NCBI GenBank assembly: GCA_031261485.1
Contig: JAISJO010000091.1
Coordinates: 62,001 to 126,000 of the forward strand
Reading direction: 5' to 3'
Length of the DNA stretch: 64,000 bases
From: Propionibacteriaceae bacterium
GTDB taxonomy: Bacteria; Actinomycetota; Actinomycetes; Propionibacteriales; Propionibacteriaceae
A model generated the notes under the pieces. The model did not search any database, was not told where the DNA came from, and was given only the letters and a program-made list of their open reading frames with translations. The translations under genes were made by a program, and so were the position numbers. Shown in pieces: positions 34,788-43,216 of this stretch (positions are counted from its first letter, which is position 1; every line of letters starts with the position of its first letter).

Positions 34788-36077
34788 ATGTCTATGGCTC
34801 ATCCTGAGGCTCCCGCCGACACCACCACGCCAGACCGCCGCCCACTCATGTCGCGCGGCCTGTCGCTGCTCGTGGGCTCGGCTGCGCTGCTCATCACCGC
34901 CCAGTCTGCCCGCGAGATCTCCTCCACCTTGGCGTCGGCCTTCATGGCCCTCAACTTGGTCATCGTCGTGTGGCCGATCCAGCGCTTTCTGGCCCGCCAT
35001 ATCCCCAAAGCCCTCGCCTCCATCGTGGCTGGCGTGGTTGCCATCGGCGTCCTCGTGGGGCTTCTCGGTTCGCTTGGCTGGACCATTACTCTCCTCATCA
35101 AGGAATTGCCGCACTACTCGGGCCCTTTCAACCAACTCATCTCCAATGTCCTGGACTGGGTCTCCCGCATGGGAATCGATACGTCGAGCTTTGGCTGGAA
35201 GGACCTAGCTGAGCAAGCCAAGGGCAGTGTTGGGACTATTGTCTCTTTCCTGTCGGGTTTCGCCTCATCGCTGAGTTCTGCAGTCGGGCTCATCCTCTTG
35301 GTCGCCATCATCTTGGTCTTCATGATTCTGGATTCGGTGGGTTTCTCCGAACGTATGCAGCGACTGGGCGAACGCCACAACCCGACACTCGCATGGGCCT
35401 TGACATCGTTCGCGGCTGGCACACGCAGGTACTGGGTGGTCGCCACCGTCTTTGGCCTGATCGTCGCCTTGTGTGATTGGGTCTTGTTGATTTCCTTGGG
35501 TGTACCGCTGGCGCTGGCCTGGGCTGTGCTCAGCTTCGTCACCAATTACATCCCCAATATCGGTTTCCTTCTCGGTCTCATCCCACCGGTCGTCATGGCC
35601 CTGCTCGCCACCGACCCCTGGACAACCGTGTGGGTCATCATCGGCTACTGCGTGCTCAACGTGGTCATCCAAACCATCATCCAACCGAAGTTCACAGGCG
35701 ATGCTGTGGGCATCACCTCCACGGTCGCCATCTTGTCCCTGCTTGTCTGGGCGTACATTCTTGGGCCGCTCGGCGCGCTCCTCGCCATCCCAGCAACACT
35801 CCTAGTCAAGACGTTGTTCATTGATATCGACCCGCAGGCGCGCTGGCTGAACGCCTTCATCGCGTCGAACCCCACCACGTCAGACCAAGACCCCATCCGC
35901 TTGTCGAATCTGCTCATCCGCGCCAAGCGCATCCGTAAGCTCACCGCTAAAGCCGCCTCCCCCTCCTCAACCCCCGAGGAAGCCGCCGACGCGACCTGCG
36001 AAATCGCCACTATCGAAGCCGAAGCAGGGGCTGAGGGCATTTCCCAGGCCGACATCGCACAACATCTCGACACTTAG
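34788..36077 (+). CDS. AI-2E family (PerM/YdiK-like) membrane transporter
   Basis: Start at ATG 34788 (MSMAHPEAPA), since the upstream part of the track ORF is not protein-like; ATG 34794 is equally possible. About 429 residues with seven to eight membrane helices and the family block 'ALAWAVLSFVTNYIPNIGFLLGLIPPVVMALLA', plus 'GDAVGITSTVAILSLLVWAYILGPLGALLAIP'. The family includes autoinducer and Na+/H+ exporters; the substrate cannot be read from sequence. A charged ~70-residue C-terminal tail (ISQADIAQHLDT) is cytoplasmic. Confidence 0.85.
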   Translation: MSMAHPEAPADTTTPDRRPLMSRGLSLLVGSAALLITAQSAREISSTLASAFMALNLVIVVWPIQRFLARHIPKALASIVAGVVAIGVLVGLLGSLGWTITLLIKELPHYSGPFNQLISNVLDWVSRMGIDTSSFGWKDLAEQAKGSVGTIVSFLSGFASSLSSAVGLILLVAIILVFMILDSVGFSERMQRLGERHNPTLAWALTSFAAGTRRYWVVATVFGLIVALCDWVLLISLGVPLALAWAVLSFVTNYIPNIGFLLGLIPPVVMALLATDPWTTVWVIIGYCVLNVVIQTIIQPKFTGDAVGITSTVAILSLLVWAYILGPLGALLAIPATLLVKTLFIDIDPQARWLNAFIASNPTTSDQDPIRLSNLLIRAKRIRKLTAKAASPSSTPEEAADATCEIATIEAEAGAEGISQADIAQHLDT

Positions 36078-36174
36078 CTTGAGGAGCAAGTCCCATCTTG
36101 AGCCGCCTCTTTGGTCTCTTGTAAACTGGTCTGATGTCATGTTTGTCTGAGTCAGGTTCTCCAAGGCCAGGCGC

Positions 36175-37251
36175 ATGCTGACTGCGTACGGGCCGAGCAC
36201 TTCTTTGGCGATACTCCTGGGCACTGTGCTCGCAGTGGTGGCATTTCTGCCTGTTGTGGCGGTGCGTTACCGGAAAGCGGGACGGCTGCGGCTGATTGAT
36301 TGGGTGTTGCTGCTGGGCTGTGCGATCTACTTCGTCGCTCTGTGGACGTACACACTGGTCCCCGTCCCCGAGACATTGGACTACACCTGTGTCTCGGCAA
36401 ACTTCCATCCCTTCGCCTTTGTCGATGTCATTCGGGAGAACGTGGCAAGAGCCGGGCGCTTCCGACTCAACGACCCGATGCTGCTACAGGTGGTCTTCAA
36501 TATTGTGCTGTTCATGCCTCTGGGTGGTTTCCTGCGCTTGGTTTTCCGCCGAGGCGCGGTCTTTGCAACGGTGACTGGTTTCATCATCAGCGGGCTCATC
36601 GAGACCACGCAACTGACTGGCGACTGGTGGATTTTCCCGTGCTCCTACCGATTCTTCGACGTGGACGACCTGTCGATGAACACCCTCGGAGCGCTGCTCG
36701 GCTCCCTCATCGTGTGGCCCTTGGTTGCCTTGTTGTCCAAGCGCGTCGCACCGAAATGGGAGCGGGTAACGCCGGGGCGGCGGTTCATGGGCGTCTTCGC
36801 CGACCTCATGGTGATTCTCTTCTTGTACGTCCCCACACAGATCGCCTGGCGCGCTGTGGAAGTCTACTTGCTTCAGGTCAGTGCCGAGCAGATTCGGCCA
36901 TGGGTCGACCTGGCGGTTGGGGCAGGGGTCACCCTCCTTGTCGAAGGATTGTGGGTCTTCCTAGACGGGCGTACATGCGGGGAAGCTATCGTCGATATCC
37001 GTCCCGTCGATGCTCGTCCCATTGTGCTGCGCCGCCTGGTGAAGTATGTGACTGGCGTCGGCGGGTTCATCCTCCTGCTCGCCACCGACTTCCCTTACTC
37101 CTCTGTCGTCTTTGTAGTATTTTGCCTTGTCAGTTTCATACTTCTGTTCTCCACTCGAACTCATCGCGGTCTGACCGGCCTGCTCAGCAGGATGGACATG
37201 CAACCAGATCCGGAGCCGTCGGCAGCACAGACAACACGAGTTACCGAATAG
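36175..37251 (+). CDS. VanZ-like/RDD-like fusion membrane protein
   Basis: 358 residues. The N-terminal half (~1-190) is a VanZ-like domain: four to five helices, 'ANFHPFAFVDVIRENV', 'NIVLFMPLGGFL' and the signature 'RFFDVDDLSMNTLGALLG'. The C-terminal half (~205-345) looks like an RDD domain (GRRFMGVFADLMVILFLYVP ... GRTCGEAIVDIRPVDARP). VanZ proteins affect susceptibility to glycopeptides that act on the wall; RDD domains are of unclear transport function. The last 11 bases overlap the convergent PIN gene. Confidence 0.8.
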   Translation: MLTAYGPSTSLAILLGTVLAVVAFLPVVAVRYRKAGRLRLIDWVLLLGCAIYFVALWTYTLVPVPETLDYTCVSANFHPFAFVDVIRENVARAGRFRLNDPMLLQVVFNIVLFMPLGGFLRLVFRRGAVFATVTGFIISGLIETTQLTGDWWIFPCSYRFFDVDDLSMNTLGALLGSLIVWPLVALLSKRVAPKWERVTPGRRFMGVFADLMVILFLYVPTQIAWRAVEVYLLQVSAEQIRPWVDLAVGAGVTLLVEGLWVFLDGRTCGEAIVDIRPVDARPIVLRRLVKYVTGVGGFILLLATDFPYSSVVFVVFCLVSFILLFSTRTHRGLTGLLSRMDMQPDPEPSAAQTTRVTE

Positions 37252-37696
37252 CCGTGTCGCTCGCTGGCCGGGTATTTCGGAAATAGAGTTCTACGCGGTC
37301 GGTGGTCCAGGTCGGGACTCCACTGCCGAAGAAATCCCGGTCCTCAGTCCAAATCGGACAATCGAGAACGAGAGCCGTCGCCAGAATCGGCCAGTCGTCT
37401 GGATCGCGCGAACTGATTCGCCACAAAGCCTCGTTTCTTGCCGGCTCGTAGGTGTCCGCAGAGACGGGTTGAATCAACGTCTCGACCTGCTCTAGGTGAG
37501 TCATCGCAAGTTGAGGGTCGATGCCGCGACGAGTCAGAATGGTCGGAAGATGTCGACGCGCATCGGCCAGGGCAACATCGGGGGCAAAGAACAACAGATT
37601 GTCGTGGTTCTGTGCCAAGAGTTGACGCACCCGTGGGCCGAGGACCGCTCGAATCACGATATTGGCATCAAGGACCAAAGCGCGAGAAAGACTCAT
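37241..37696 (-). CDS. PIN-domain toxin (VapC-like)
   Basis: 151 residues with PIN acidic positions in 'ALVLDANIVIRAV' and the C-terminal 'SSRDPDDWPILATALVLDCPIWTEDRDFF', expected to bind Mg2+ and cut RNA. It is preceded by an antitoxin gene with an ATGA overlap. The 3' end overlaps the convergent VanZ gene by 11 bases. Confidence 0.85.
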   Translation of the reverse strand: MSLSRALVLDANIVIRAVLGPRVRQLLAQNHDNLLFFAPDVALADARRHLPTILTRRGIDPQLAMTHLEQVETLIQPVSADTYEPARNEALWRISSRDPDDWPILATALVLDCPIWTEDRDFFGSGVPTWTTDRVELYFRNTRPASDTAIR

Positions 37697-37944
37697 GGTC
37701 GCTCGCGCCGGACCTTGTCGAAATCTCGAACTAGTTCCTCAGTATCGACTCCAGACTTCGCCAACTGCTGGTCAAGAGCGTCGCCGGATGCGAGGAAAGA
37801 CTCGGCGCTGAACGGGCGGTCTCGCCGTGTCGGCAGGAAGATTCCCACCATCTGTCCATGGCGAGTAACCTCGACGGGTTGCTCGGATTCGATGAAGTCC
37901 GCAAGCCCTGCCCGAAACTCCCGTATACCTGCCTGAACAGTCAT
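37693..37944 (-). CDS. Phd/YefM-type antitoxin
   Basis: 83 residues; 'MTVQAGIREFRAGLADFIESEQPVEVTRHGQMVGIFLP' is the Phd/YefM N-terminal DNA-binding fold, and the C-terminus is charged. GGAGG stands before the ATG. Coupled to the PIN toxin gene by a four-base overlap; probably represses the shared promoter. Confidence 0.87.
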   Translation of the reverse strand: MTVQAGIREFRAGLADFIESEQPVEVTRHGQMVGIFLPTRRDRPFSAESFLASGDALDQQLAKSGVDTEELVRDFDKVRRERP

Positions 37945-37953
37945 CGCGCCTCC

Positions 37954-37974
37954 TTGTGTAACATTGTGTACACA
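37954..37974 (-). promoter_or_regulatory. Repeats at the phd-PIN promoter
   Basis: TTGTGTA occurs twice ten bases apart (37954 and 37964), and the second lies in the palindrome TGTGTACACA (37965-37974), about 20-30 bases before the antitoxin start. A plausible autoregulatory operator. Confidence 0.45.
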
Positions 37975-38092
37975 TCATAGCGGAGATGTGTGGTGGCGGA
38001 TGCGCTTGTCTTGAAGGACAGCGACCGCGCGCCTGGGACTGCGTACAATGTCTTGGGAGTTGCATGGTCAGCACCTGCGGAGAGGAGCGCCG

Positions 38093-38536
38093 ATGAGCGA
38101 GTTCACTGTGCCGAGTTGGGATGAGTATTTCCTGGGAATCGCGCAGGCGGTGAGTACACGGGCGAAGTGCCGCCGCCGCAAGGTGGGTTGCGTCCTAGTT
38201 CTGGACCGCCGCATCATCTCCACTGGGTACAACGGGGCTGCTTCCGGCGAACCCGACTGCCTCGAAGGTGCTTGTCCGCGCGGGATGCTGAGTTACGACC
38301 AGGTGCCTGGCTTGGGGGATTACGACCGTCCCGGAACGCCCGGCTTCTGTATCGCCATCCACGGCGAGGTCAACGCCTTGCTGTACGCCACTCGGGACAC
38401 CAAGGGTGCGGTTGCGTACATCACCGACCCGCCCTGCCCCGGCTGCCGCAAAGCCCTCGCCGCCGCTGGCATACAACGGGTCGTGTGGCCCGGTGGGGAG
38501 TATGACAGAGTCGGACTCACCAACTGGGCTGTGTAG
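38093..38536 (+). CDS. Deoxycytidylate (dCMP) deaminase
   Basis: ATG 38093 is preceded by GAGAGGAG; the track start at 38048 is too early. 147 residues. Zinc ligands and catalytic Glu are visible in 'CIAIHGEVNALLYA' and 'DPPCPGCRKALAAAGI'; 'VLDRRIISTGYNGAASGEPDC' is the usual substrate-side block. It deaminates dCMP to dUMP for thymidylate synthesis. Followed by a long non-coding region. Confidence 0.92.
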   Translation: MSEFTVPSWDEYFLGIAQAVSTRAKCRRRKVGCVLVLDRRIISTGYNGAASGEPDCLEGACPRGMLSYDQVPGLGDYDRPGTPGFCIAIHGEVNALLYATRDTKGAVAYITDPPCPGCRKALAAAGIQRVVWPGGEYDRVGLTNWAV

Positions 38537-38582
38537 TCCTAATCTTGGGACGGTCCCGTGATGACGGGACCCACTGGCACCG

Positions 38583-38730
38583 ACATAACCCATCCACAAA
38601 CGGGCCCAACCGACCCCGCTTGAACGGTTGGGGATGGGTCTTGAAGCCAGAATGCCCCAGATTGCTCCATAACCCATCCGCAACCGAGTTGGAAGTCTCA
38701 GAATGCGCCGATTGCGGATGGATTGTGAAG
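38583..38730. repeat. Hairpins built on CCCATCC.CAA
   Basis: ACCCATCC with CCAACCG pairs with CGGTTGG and GGATGGGT (38587-38640). A second CCATCCGCAA (38683-38692) pairs with TTGCGGATGG (38712-38721). A related AACCCATCCGCAAACG sequence occurs at 46728, before the rhomboid and ferrochelatase genes. Confidence 0.55.
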
Positions 38731-38795
38731 AGCCATGCGTTCATCGGGCACATTCTTAGTCCTTTCTGAGTGTGTCGGCTCCACACTAGTTATTA

Positions 38796-38898
38796 GGCAG
38801 CAGTGAGGTGGACCGAAAGTGGTACCTGGGCGACCGCGTCTTCTTCCCTGATGCGAGTTGGGAACAAAGGTCCCGCGTGGTCCGCCTCACTGACTGCC
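38796..38898 (+). ncRNA. Candidate structured RNA 1 (long closing hairpin)
   Basis: GGCAGCAGTGAGGTGGACC pairs with GGTCCGCCTCACTGACTGCC to close a 64-base loop, a ~19-bp stem with one bulge and one G-T pair. Seventy bases upstream is TGAAGAGCCAT, and in between are CATTCTTAG and TAGTTATTAG, which could be promoter boxes. The same arrangement recurs ~310 bases downstream. Strand is inferred from the promoter-like boxes. No known family is recognised. Confidence 0.45.
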
Positions 38899-39106
38899 GT
38901 CCACTTCCCGCCAGCACGCATGGTCCGAACAATCAATGACTCCGCTGCCTCGCCAACTCCCATAAATCGCGTCGTTCTATGCCGCCACTCTGGTCGGAAG
39001 CAGTCGGCGCAGAATCCACCGATTCCGTATTCTGAAGAGCCATCCGAGCCAAGTGACGCATTCTTAGCCTTTTCTTAGAATGCGACCTGCATACTATTTA
39101 CCAAGA

Positions 39107-39215
39107 GAGCGGTGAGAGTGAGCCACACCATGCGGCGGCCTTCGTTGGCCATATCATTTCCCCCCACTCGATGTGGCCGACGGCAGTGCCTGCTCGGCTC
39201 ACCTCACTGCTGCTC
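39107..39215 (+). ncRNA. Candidate structured RNA 2 (long closing hairpin)
   Basis: GAGCGGTGAGAGTGAGCC pairs with GGCTCACCTCACTGCTGCTC around a 71-base loop that contains GGCC-TTCGTT-GGCC. TGAAGAGCCAT lies 74 bases upstream, with CATTCTTAG and TACTATTTACC between, so spacing and order repeat candidate 1 although the loops differ. A diverged duplicate of the same element. Confidence 0.45.
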
Positions 39216-39243
39216 GCCACCTCCACAGGCGTGGGTGGCCCCA

Positions 39244-40458
39244 CTACTTCCCCAGCGCAACCTTGAGGTTGAGCTTCTTTGTGTATTCAACCGAGCCGTA
39301 CTGGAACAAGCGCGCCGCGATGCGGAACATCAGGGCGGTGGCTGCGAACAACAGAACGACGACGATGACCCCATGCCACCACGGCAGGGTGCCCAGGGCG
39401 TTGCGGGCCATGGCGGTGATGGGGGCGGTCCACGGGAAGAACGTGAATACCTGAACAATGAGACTGTCGGGATTCGTGAGGACGATCATGGCCACATAGA
39501 TAGGCATGACGGCGAGAATGATGACAGCCGAGAATATTCCTTGTGCGTCTTTGACCGTGGGCATGGCTGCGCCGATGGCGACCAGGGTTGCGGTGAAGAG
39601 GAAGAACCCGCCCAGGAGAAGGAGGACGCCGAAGGTCATCTTCGTCGGGTCGAAGACGAGAATGGACCAGTCGAAACTGGAGATCTTGCCCATCTTGGCA
39701 AGGATGAACGCCAGAATGGCGACCGGTGCGACCATGGCGACAATCTGAGTCAACCCGATGATGATGAGCGCGATCACCTTTCCGACAAGCAAAGACGTGG
39801 GCGAGATGGTGGTCAGAATCATCTCGGTGACGCGGTTCTCTTTCTCCTCCAAGGTGGCGGTCAGCATCCGGTTGCCTTGGACGATGACCAGCATGAAGAA
39901 CAGGACAATGAACGCAGCGGGGACAATGGCCGCACCGATTCCTTGGCTGACTTCTCCATTGTCGTAGGTGGTCGTGGTCGTGGAGATCACTCCGGTCAGA
40001 AGGGCGAGGACGGTCGGACTTTGCACCTGGGTGGCGGCGGAGGCTTTGAGGAGTCCGGTGGCGACGGCGTCGTACTTCCCCGAACCAATGAGTCCTGCGT
40101 CGGCAGCGGCGATGGTGACCGGGTCTTTGGTGGGGTCAGCGGGATAAGCGAAGAAGGCCTCGACCTTGCCGGACTTTACATCCTCCACGCCCTGGGCCGG
40201 GTCGGAGATCTTGGTTCCCTGCATGGCGGTGGCGATATTGTCTTGGACGATCCCGGAGGCGTCGGCGTACTCGAAGGCGAAGGCTGTTTGGGCCTGGTCT
40301 TCGATGGTTTGCGTGCCTGACATGGAGGACGCGATGGCGATACCGTACACGGCGAGGATGAGCAAAGGTGCGGTGAAACTGCCGATCCAGAAGGCCTTGG
40401 ACTTCAGCGTGCGCACGACCTCGAATCCGACAACTGTACGGACATTGGAGTTCTTCAT
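39244..40458 (-). CDS. ABC-2 type exporter permease (NatB-like)
   Basis: The track ORF is overextended; ATG 40458 lies one base after the ATPase stop and gives 404 residues. An N-terminal helix (FWIGSFTAPLLILAVYGIAIASSM) is followed by a large external domain and five to six C-terminal helices, the NatB/ABC2 membrane layout. 'ALLTGVISTTTTTYDNGEVSQGIGAAIVPAAFIVLFFMLVIVQGNRMLTATLEEKENRVTEMILTTISPTSLLVGKV' is typical. Exports an unknown compound (ions, lipids or peptides) with the ATPase at 40460. Confidence 0.87.
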   Translation of the reverse strand: MKNSNVRTVVGFEVVRTLKSKAFWIGSFTAPLLILAVYGIAIASSMSGTQTIEDQAQTAFAFEYADASGIVQDNIATAMQGTKISDPAQGVEDVKSGKVEAFFAYPADPTKDPVTIAAADAGLIGSGKYDAVATGLLKASAATQVQSPTVLALLTGVISTTTTTYDNGEVSQGIGAAIVPAAFIVLFFMLVIVQGNRMLTATLEEKENRVTEMILTTISPTSLLVGKVIALIIIGLTQIVAMVAPVAILAFILAKMGKISSFDWSILVFDPTKMTFGVLLLLGGFFLFTATLVAIGAAMPTVKDAQGIFSAVIILAVMPIYVAMIVLTNPDSLIVQVFTFFPWTAPITAMARNALGTLPWWHGVIVVVLLFAATALMFRIAARLFQYGSVEYTKKLNLKVALGK

Positions 40459-40459
40459 G

Positions 40460-41368
40460 TCAGTCCACTTCCTTCGCGCCATACACTTCAACGAAAATCG
40501 ACTCCAGGGACTTGCGGCCCGGAGTGAAACCAGAGACCCCGATTCCCTGTGTGACAAGGTCCTGAAGTATCGCGGCGGGTTCGACTCCGGTGGCCAGGGA
40601 GATTTCGGCATGCCCATGGGTCTGGGTGAGCACGGCGTACTTGCTCGAAGGCGGAATGTCACGCTCAGATTCGATCCTGACCGTCGTCCCACCGAATGAC
40701 TCCTGGACCTGGGTCACGGTTCCGTACGCGCGCGCCACGCCGTCTTTGAGGAGGATGATACGGTCGCACAGCCGCTCCACGTCCTCCATCTGATGGGTCA
40801 CCATGACAATGGTTGCGCCTGCTTGTTTACGCTCTTCGACGATGCTCATCAACATGCGGCGATTGACCGGGTCGAAGCCCTTGGTCGGTTCGTCCAGAAT
40901 GAGCAACCTGGGGTCGTTCATGATGGTGACGCCGAGTTGTACCTTCTGTTGCTCGCCGCCCGAGAGTTTGTCGAGTCGGATCTTGGCCTTGTCAGGCAGG
41001 CCGACACGCTCCAAATAGTTGAGTGACCAGGCACGGGCCGCCGAGGCGCTCATACCTTTGAGCTTCCCGAAGTACACCATGGTGTCGAGGGTGGGCTCCT
41101 TCTTGTACAAGCCGCGCTCCTCGGGGAGGTACCCCAATTCGCCGGTCTGGGAAGGTTGGAACTGTCGCCCGTTGATGGTCAACGTGCCCGCCGTGGGGAT
41201 GTATATGCCGAGGAGAGCCCGAATCGTCGTCGTCTTCCCCGAACCGTTCGACCCGAGGAACCCGAACGTCTCCCCCGCGTGTACGTCGAACGACAGGTCG
41301 CGGATGACGGTCAGCGGGCCGAAGTCCATACGAAAGTTCTCGATATGGACTAGCGAATCAGATGCCAT
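40460..41368 (-). CDS. ABC transporter ATP-binding protein
   Basis: 302 residues: Walker A 'GSNGSGKTTT', signature 'LSGGEQQKVQ', Walker B 'LLILDEPTKG' and 'VTHQ'; the C-terminal ~75 residues are an accessory domain as in the NatA/CcmA type. It energises the permease immediately downstream. An inverted repeat (41376-41391) lies just before the start codon, so the operon is probably repressed by an unlinked regulator. Confidence 0.93.
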   Translation of the reverse strand: MASDSLVHIENFRMDFGPLTVIRDLSFDVHAGETFGFLGSNGSGKTTTIRALLGIYIPTAGTLTINGRQFQPSQTGELGYLPEERGLYKKEPTLDTMVYFGKLKGMSASAARAWSLNYLERVGLPDKAKIRLDKLSGGEQQKVQLGVTIMNDPRLLILDEPTKGFDPVNRRMLMSIVEERKQAGATIVMVTHQMEDVERLCDRIILLKDGVARAYGTVTQVQESFGGTTVRIESERDIPPSSKYAVLTQTHGHAEISLATGVEPAAILQDLVTQGIGVSGFTPGRKSLESIFVEVYGAKEVD

Positions 41369-41375
41369 GTAAAAA

Positions 41376-41391
41376 AGATATCACAATATCT
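41376..41391 (-). promoter_or_regulatory. Palindrome AGATAT-CACA-ATATCT before the ABC operon
   Basis: A perfect 6-4-6 inverted repeat eight bases upstream of the ATPase start. On the coding strand it contains TGTGATATC, also present before the SPFH operon at 62633. Confidence 0.6.
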
Positions 41392-41411
41392 GAGGCGGGG
41401 TTTGCAGCGCC

Positions 41412-41480
41412 TGATGTGCACATTTCCACAGACATGATGTTCACTTTTCCACAGTCTTGATGTGCACTTTACCGCACAAC
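41412..41480. repeat. Three 23-bp repeats (TGATGTkCACwTTTCCAC type)
   Basis: Units start at 41412, 41435 and 41458, exactly 23 bases apart; the third is more diverged. Multiple short terminal repeats like this are seen at ends of IS21-type elements, but no transposase is present. Could be a solo IS end or iteron-like binding sites. Compare 63788. Confidence 0.6.
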
Positions 41481-41521
41481 CAGTGAGGGTCCTTGCTGGG
41501 GAGGGATTGCGGCCCTGGCGC

Positions 41522-42442
41522 TTACCAGATGAGGTTGGCGAGGGTAAGGCTGGCGGGCAGGGTGACAAGGCACATCAGGGTCGAAAGACACACCAGGCGT
41601 GTGGGGAAGGTCGTCTCGGCATTGCGCATGACGGAGAACATCACGAGGTAAGCACCAACGGGGCAGCCCAGGGCGATGAGGATGGCCAGGCGGGCAGACA
41701 CGGGCAAGGGTATGGGCCACAGGACGAGGATGCCGATCAGCGGTACGGCGATTGTACGGACGGCTGAACCGACCCAGAGCAACACGTCCTTGAGAAAGGA
41801 ACTCCATGCGACTGCGGCGAGGTTCGCACCGATGACAATCATGGAAAGCGGCGCGTTGATGGCAGTCATGTACGACAGCCCTTGAGCCACGATGTCCGGT
41901 AATTGTACGGACGTGAAGAAGAGGACCAGTCCGATGAGGACTGAGGGAAGGGCTGGGTTGGAGAACAACTGTTTCAGCGGCGACTTCCGCTCTCCGGGGA
42001 ACATCGCCCAACCATGGGTCCAGGCGAAGACGTTGAAGAAGACAACGGAGATGACAACGTAGAAGACGCCATCGGCTCCCAGGAGGGCCTGAGCTAGTGG
42101 GATTCCAAAGAAGCCGACATTGGCGTACACCGCACCGAACTTGAGTGCGCGACGGCGGTCAGGGTCGGCCACCTTTGAATACAGCAGGGCGACGGCGGGA
42201 ATAAGGAGAACATAGGAACCAGCACTGATCAGCGTCACGAGACTGAGGTCATGGAGTTGCGACCACGAAAAAGGCCTGTGAAAAGCAGAAACGATGACAC
42301 AGGGATTCACAAAGTAGACCAGGACATTGGTCATTCCAATGATGGCGTCATTTGAGATCCACCGCTTCTTTGCCCCGAACAAGCCCAAGGCCATCATGGC
42401 GAACATGAGCGCGACTTGAGACAGAATCACCATGAATCCCAT
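41522..42442 (-). CDS. Auxin efflux carrier (AEC) family permease
   Basis: ATG 42442 follows GGAGGAG; the upstream part of the track ORF is antisense to the response-regulator gene. 306 residues with about ten helices; 'LVYFVNPCVIVSAF', 'GAVYANVGFFGIPLAQALLG' and 'ALGCPVGAYLVMFSVM' are AEC landmarks. Bacterial members export or import organic acids such as malate; substrate not determinable. Divergent from the two-component operon. Confidence 0.87.
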   Translation of the reverse strand: MGFMVILSQVALMFAMMALGLFGAKKRWISNDAIIGMTNVLVYFVNPCVIVSAFHRPFSWSQLHDLSLVTLISAGSYVLLIPAVALLYSKVADPDRRRALKFGAVYANVGFFGIPLAQALLGADGVFYVVISVVFFNVFAWTHGWAMFPGERKSPLKQLFSNPALPSVLIGLVLFFTSVQLPDIVAQGLSYMTAINAPLSMIVIGANLAAVAWSSFLKDVLLWVGSAVRTIAVPLIGILVLWPIPLPVSARLAILIALGCPVGAYLVMFSVMRNAETTFPTRLVCLSTLMCLVTLPASLTLANLIW

Positions 42443-42562
42443 GTGCGCTCCTCCCACCTTGTCCCCGACATGGTACCGCCCTTTGCTGCGGCACATAGAG
42501 TGGTTACAGGACTTTGCACACTTCCTTAGAGCATTCTGAGCGTGGGAGAGGACAATAGAACC

Positions 42563-43216
42563 ATGAACCTGCTGTTCATCGAAGATGACCCCGCCATCGC
42601 GGAGATGGTGGTCGAAGTGCTGTCCGAGGACTACGACGTGGACTACGCCGCCACTGGAGAGGCGGGACTGGACCGTGCCTTGAGGGGACATTACGACCTC
42701 ATGGTGATCGACCGGCGCTTGCCCGGTATGGATGGCGTCCAGGTCATTGAAGGGATAAGGACCGCAGGGATCACCACTCCCATCCTCATGTTGACCGCAT
42801 TGGGGTCCGTGGACGACCGAGTCTCAGGTTTGGACGCGGGGGCCAATGATTACCTCGTGAAGCCCTTCGACTTTGAGGAGTTGCTCGCCAGATTGCGTGC
42901 TCTGAGAAGGGGTTTTGCTGCCGAGACGGGCCGGACGTACATCGGTGAGTGGCTTTTCGCTCCCGCGACGAAGACCTTGTACGACCCCTATGGCGACCGC
43001 ATCGTCCTGACGACCAGCGAGTCGGCCCTTCTGCGCCTACTGGCCGAGTCCCCTGAGCATGTCTTCAGCAGGGAAGAGATACTCTCTGCCGTGTTCTCCT
43101 CCGAGGATTCGCCCGGGACTGTGGACACGTACGTCCACTACATCCGGCGAAAGTCCGTACAAAGCCTTATCGAGACCGTGCGCTCCCAGGGATACCGATT
43201 AGGGGATGGGCGATGA
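42563..43216 (+). CDS. OmpR-family response regulator
   Basis: ATG 42563 chosen (MNLLFIEDDPAIAEMV). 217 residues: receiver with acidic 'EDD', Asp50 in 'YDLMVIDRRLPG' and Lys in 'YLVKPFDF', then a winged-helix DNA-binding domain ending 'VDTYVHYIRRKSVQSLIETVRSQGYRLGD'. The stop overlaps the kinase start (ATGA), so the pair is translationally coupled. The target regulon is unknown; the divergent AEC gene is a candidate. Confidence 0.93.
   Translation: MNLLFIEDDPAIAEMVVEVLSEDYDVDYAATGEAGLDRALRGHYDLMVIDRRLPGMDGVQVIEGIRTAGITTPILMLTALGSVDDRVSGLDAGANDYLVKPFDFEELLARLRALRRGFAAETGRTYIGEWLFAPATKTLYDPYGDRIVLTTSESALLRLLAESPEHVFSREEILSAVFSSEDSPGTVDTYVHYIRRKSVQSLIETVRSQGYRLGDGR

Larger units (their letters stand above)
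38537..39243. other. 700-bp non-coding region with paired structured elements
   Basis: No convincing protein gene. Contents in order: hairpin GGTCCCG..CGGGACC (38552-38571), CCCATCC hairpins (38583-38730), and two related units made of a TGAAGAGCCAT box, a CATTCTTAG-type promoter-like box and a long hairpin. The ORF at 38803-39078 starts inside the first hairpin and has no protein-like composition. Confidence 0.6.

Noticed and set aside
38803-39078. 91-residue ORF in the non-coding region
   Set aside because: It starts inside a long hairpin, has no Shine-Dalgarno and a composition like translated non-coding DNA.
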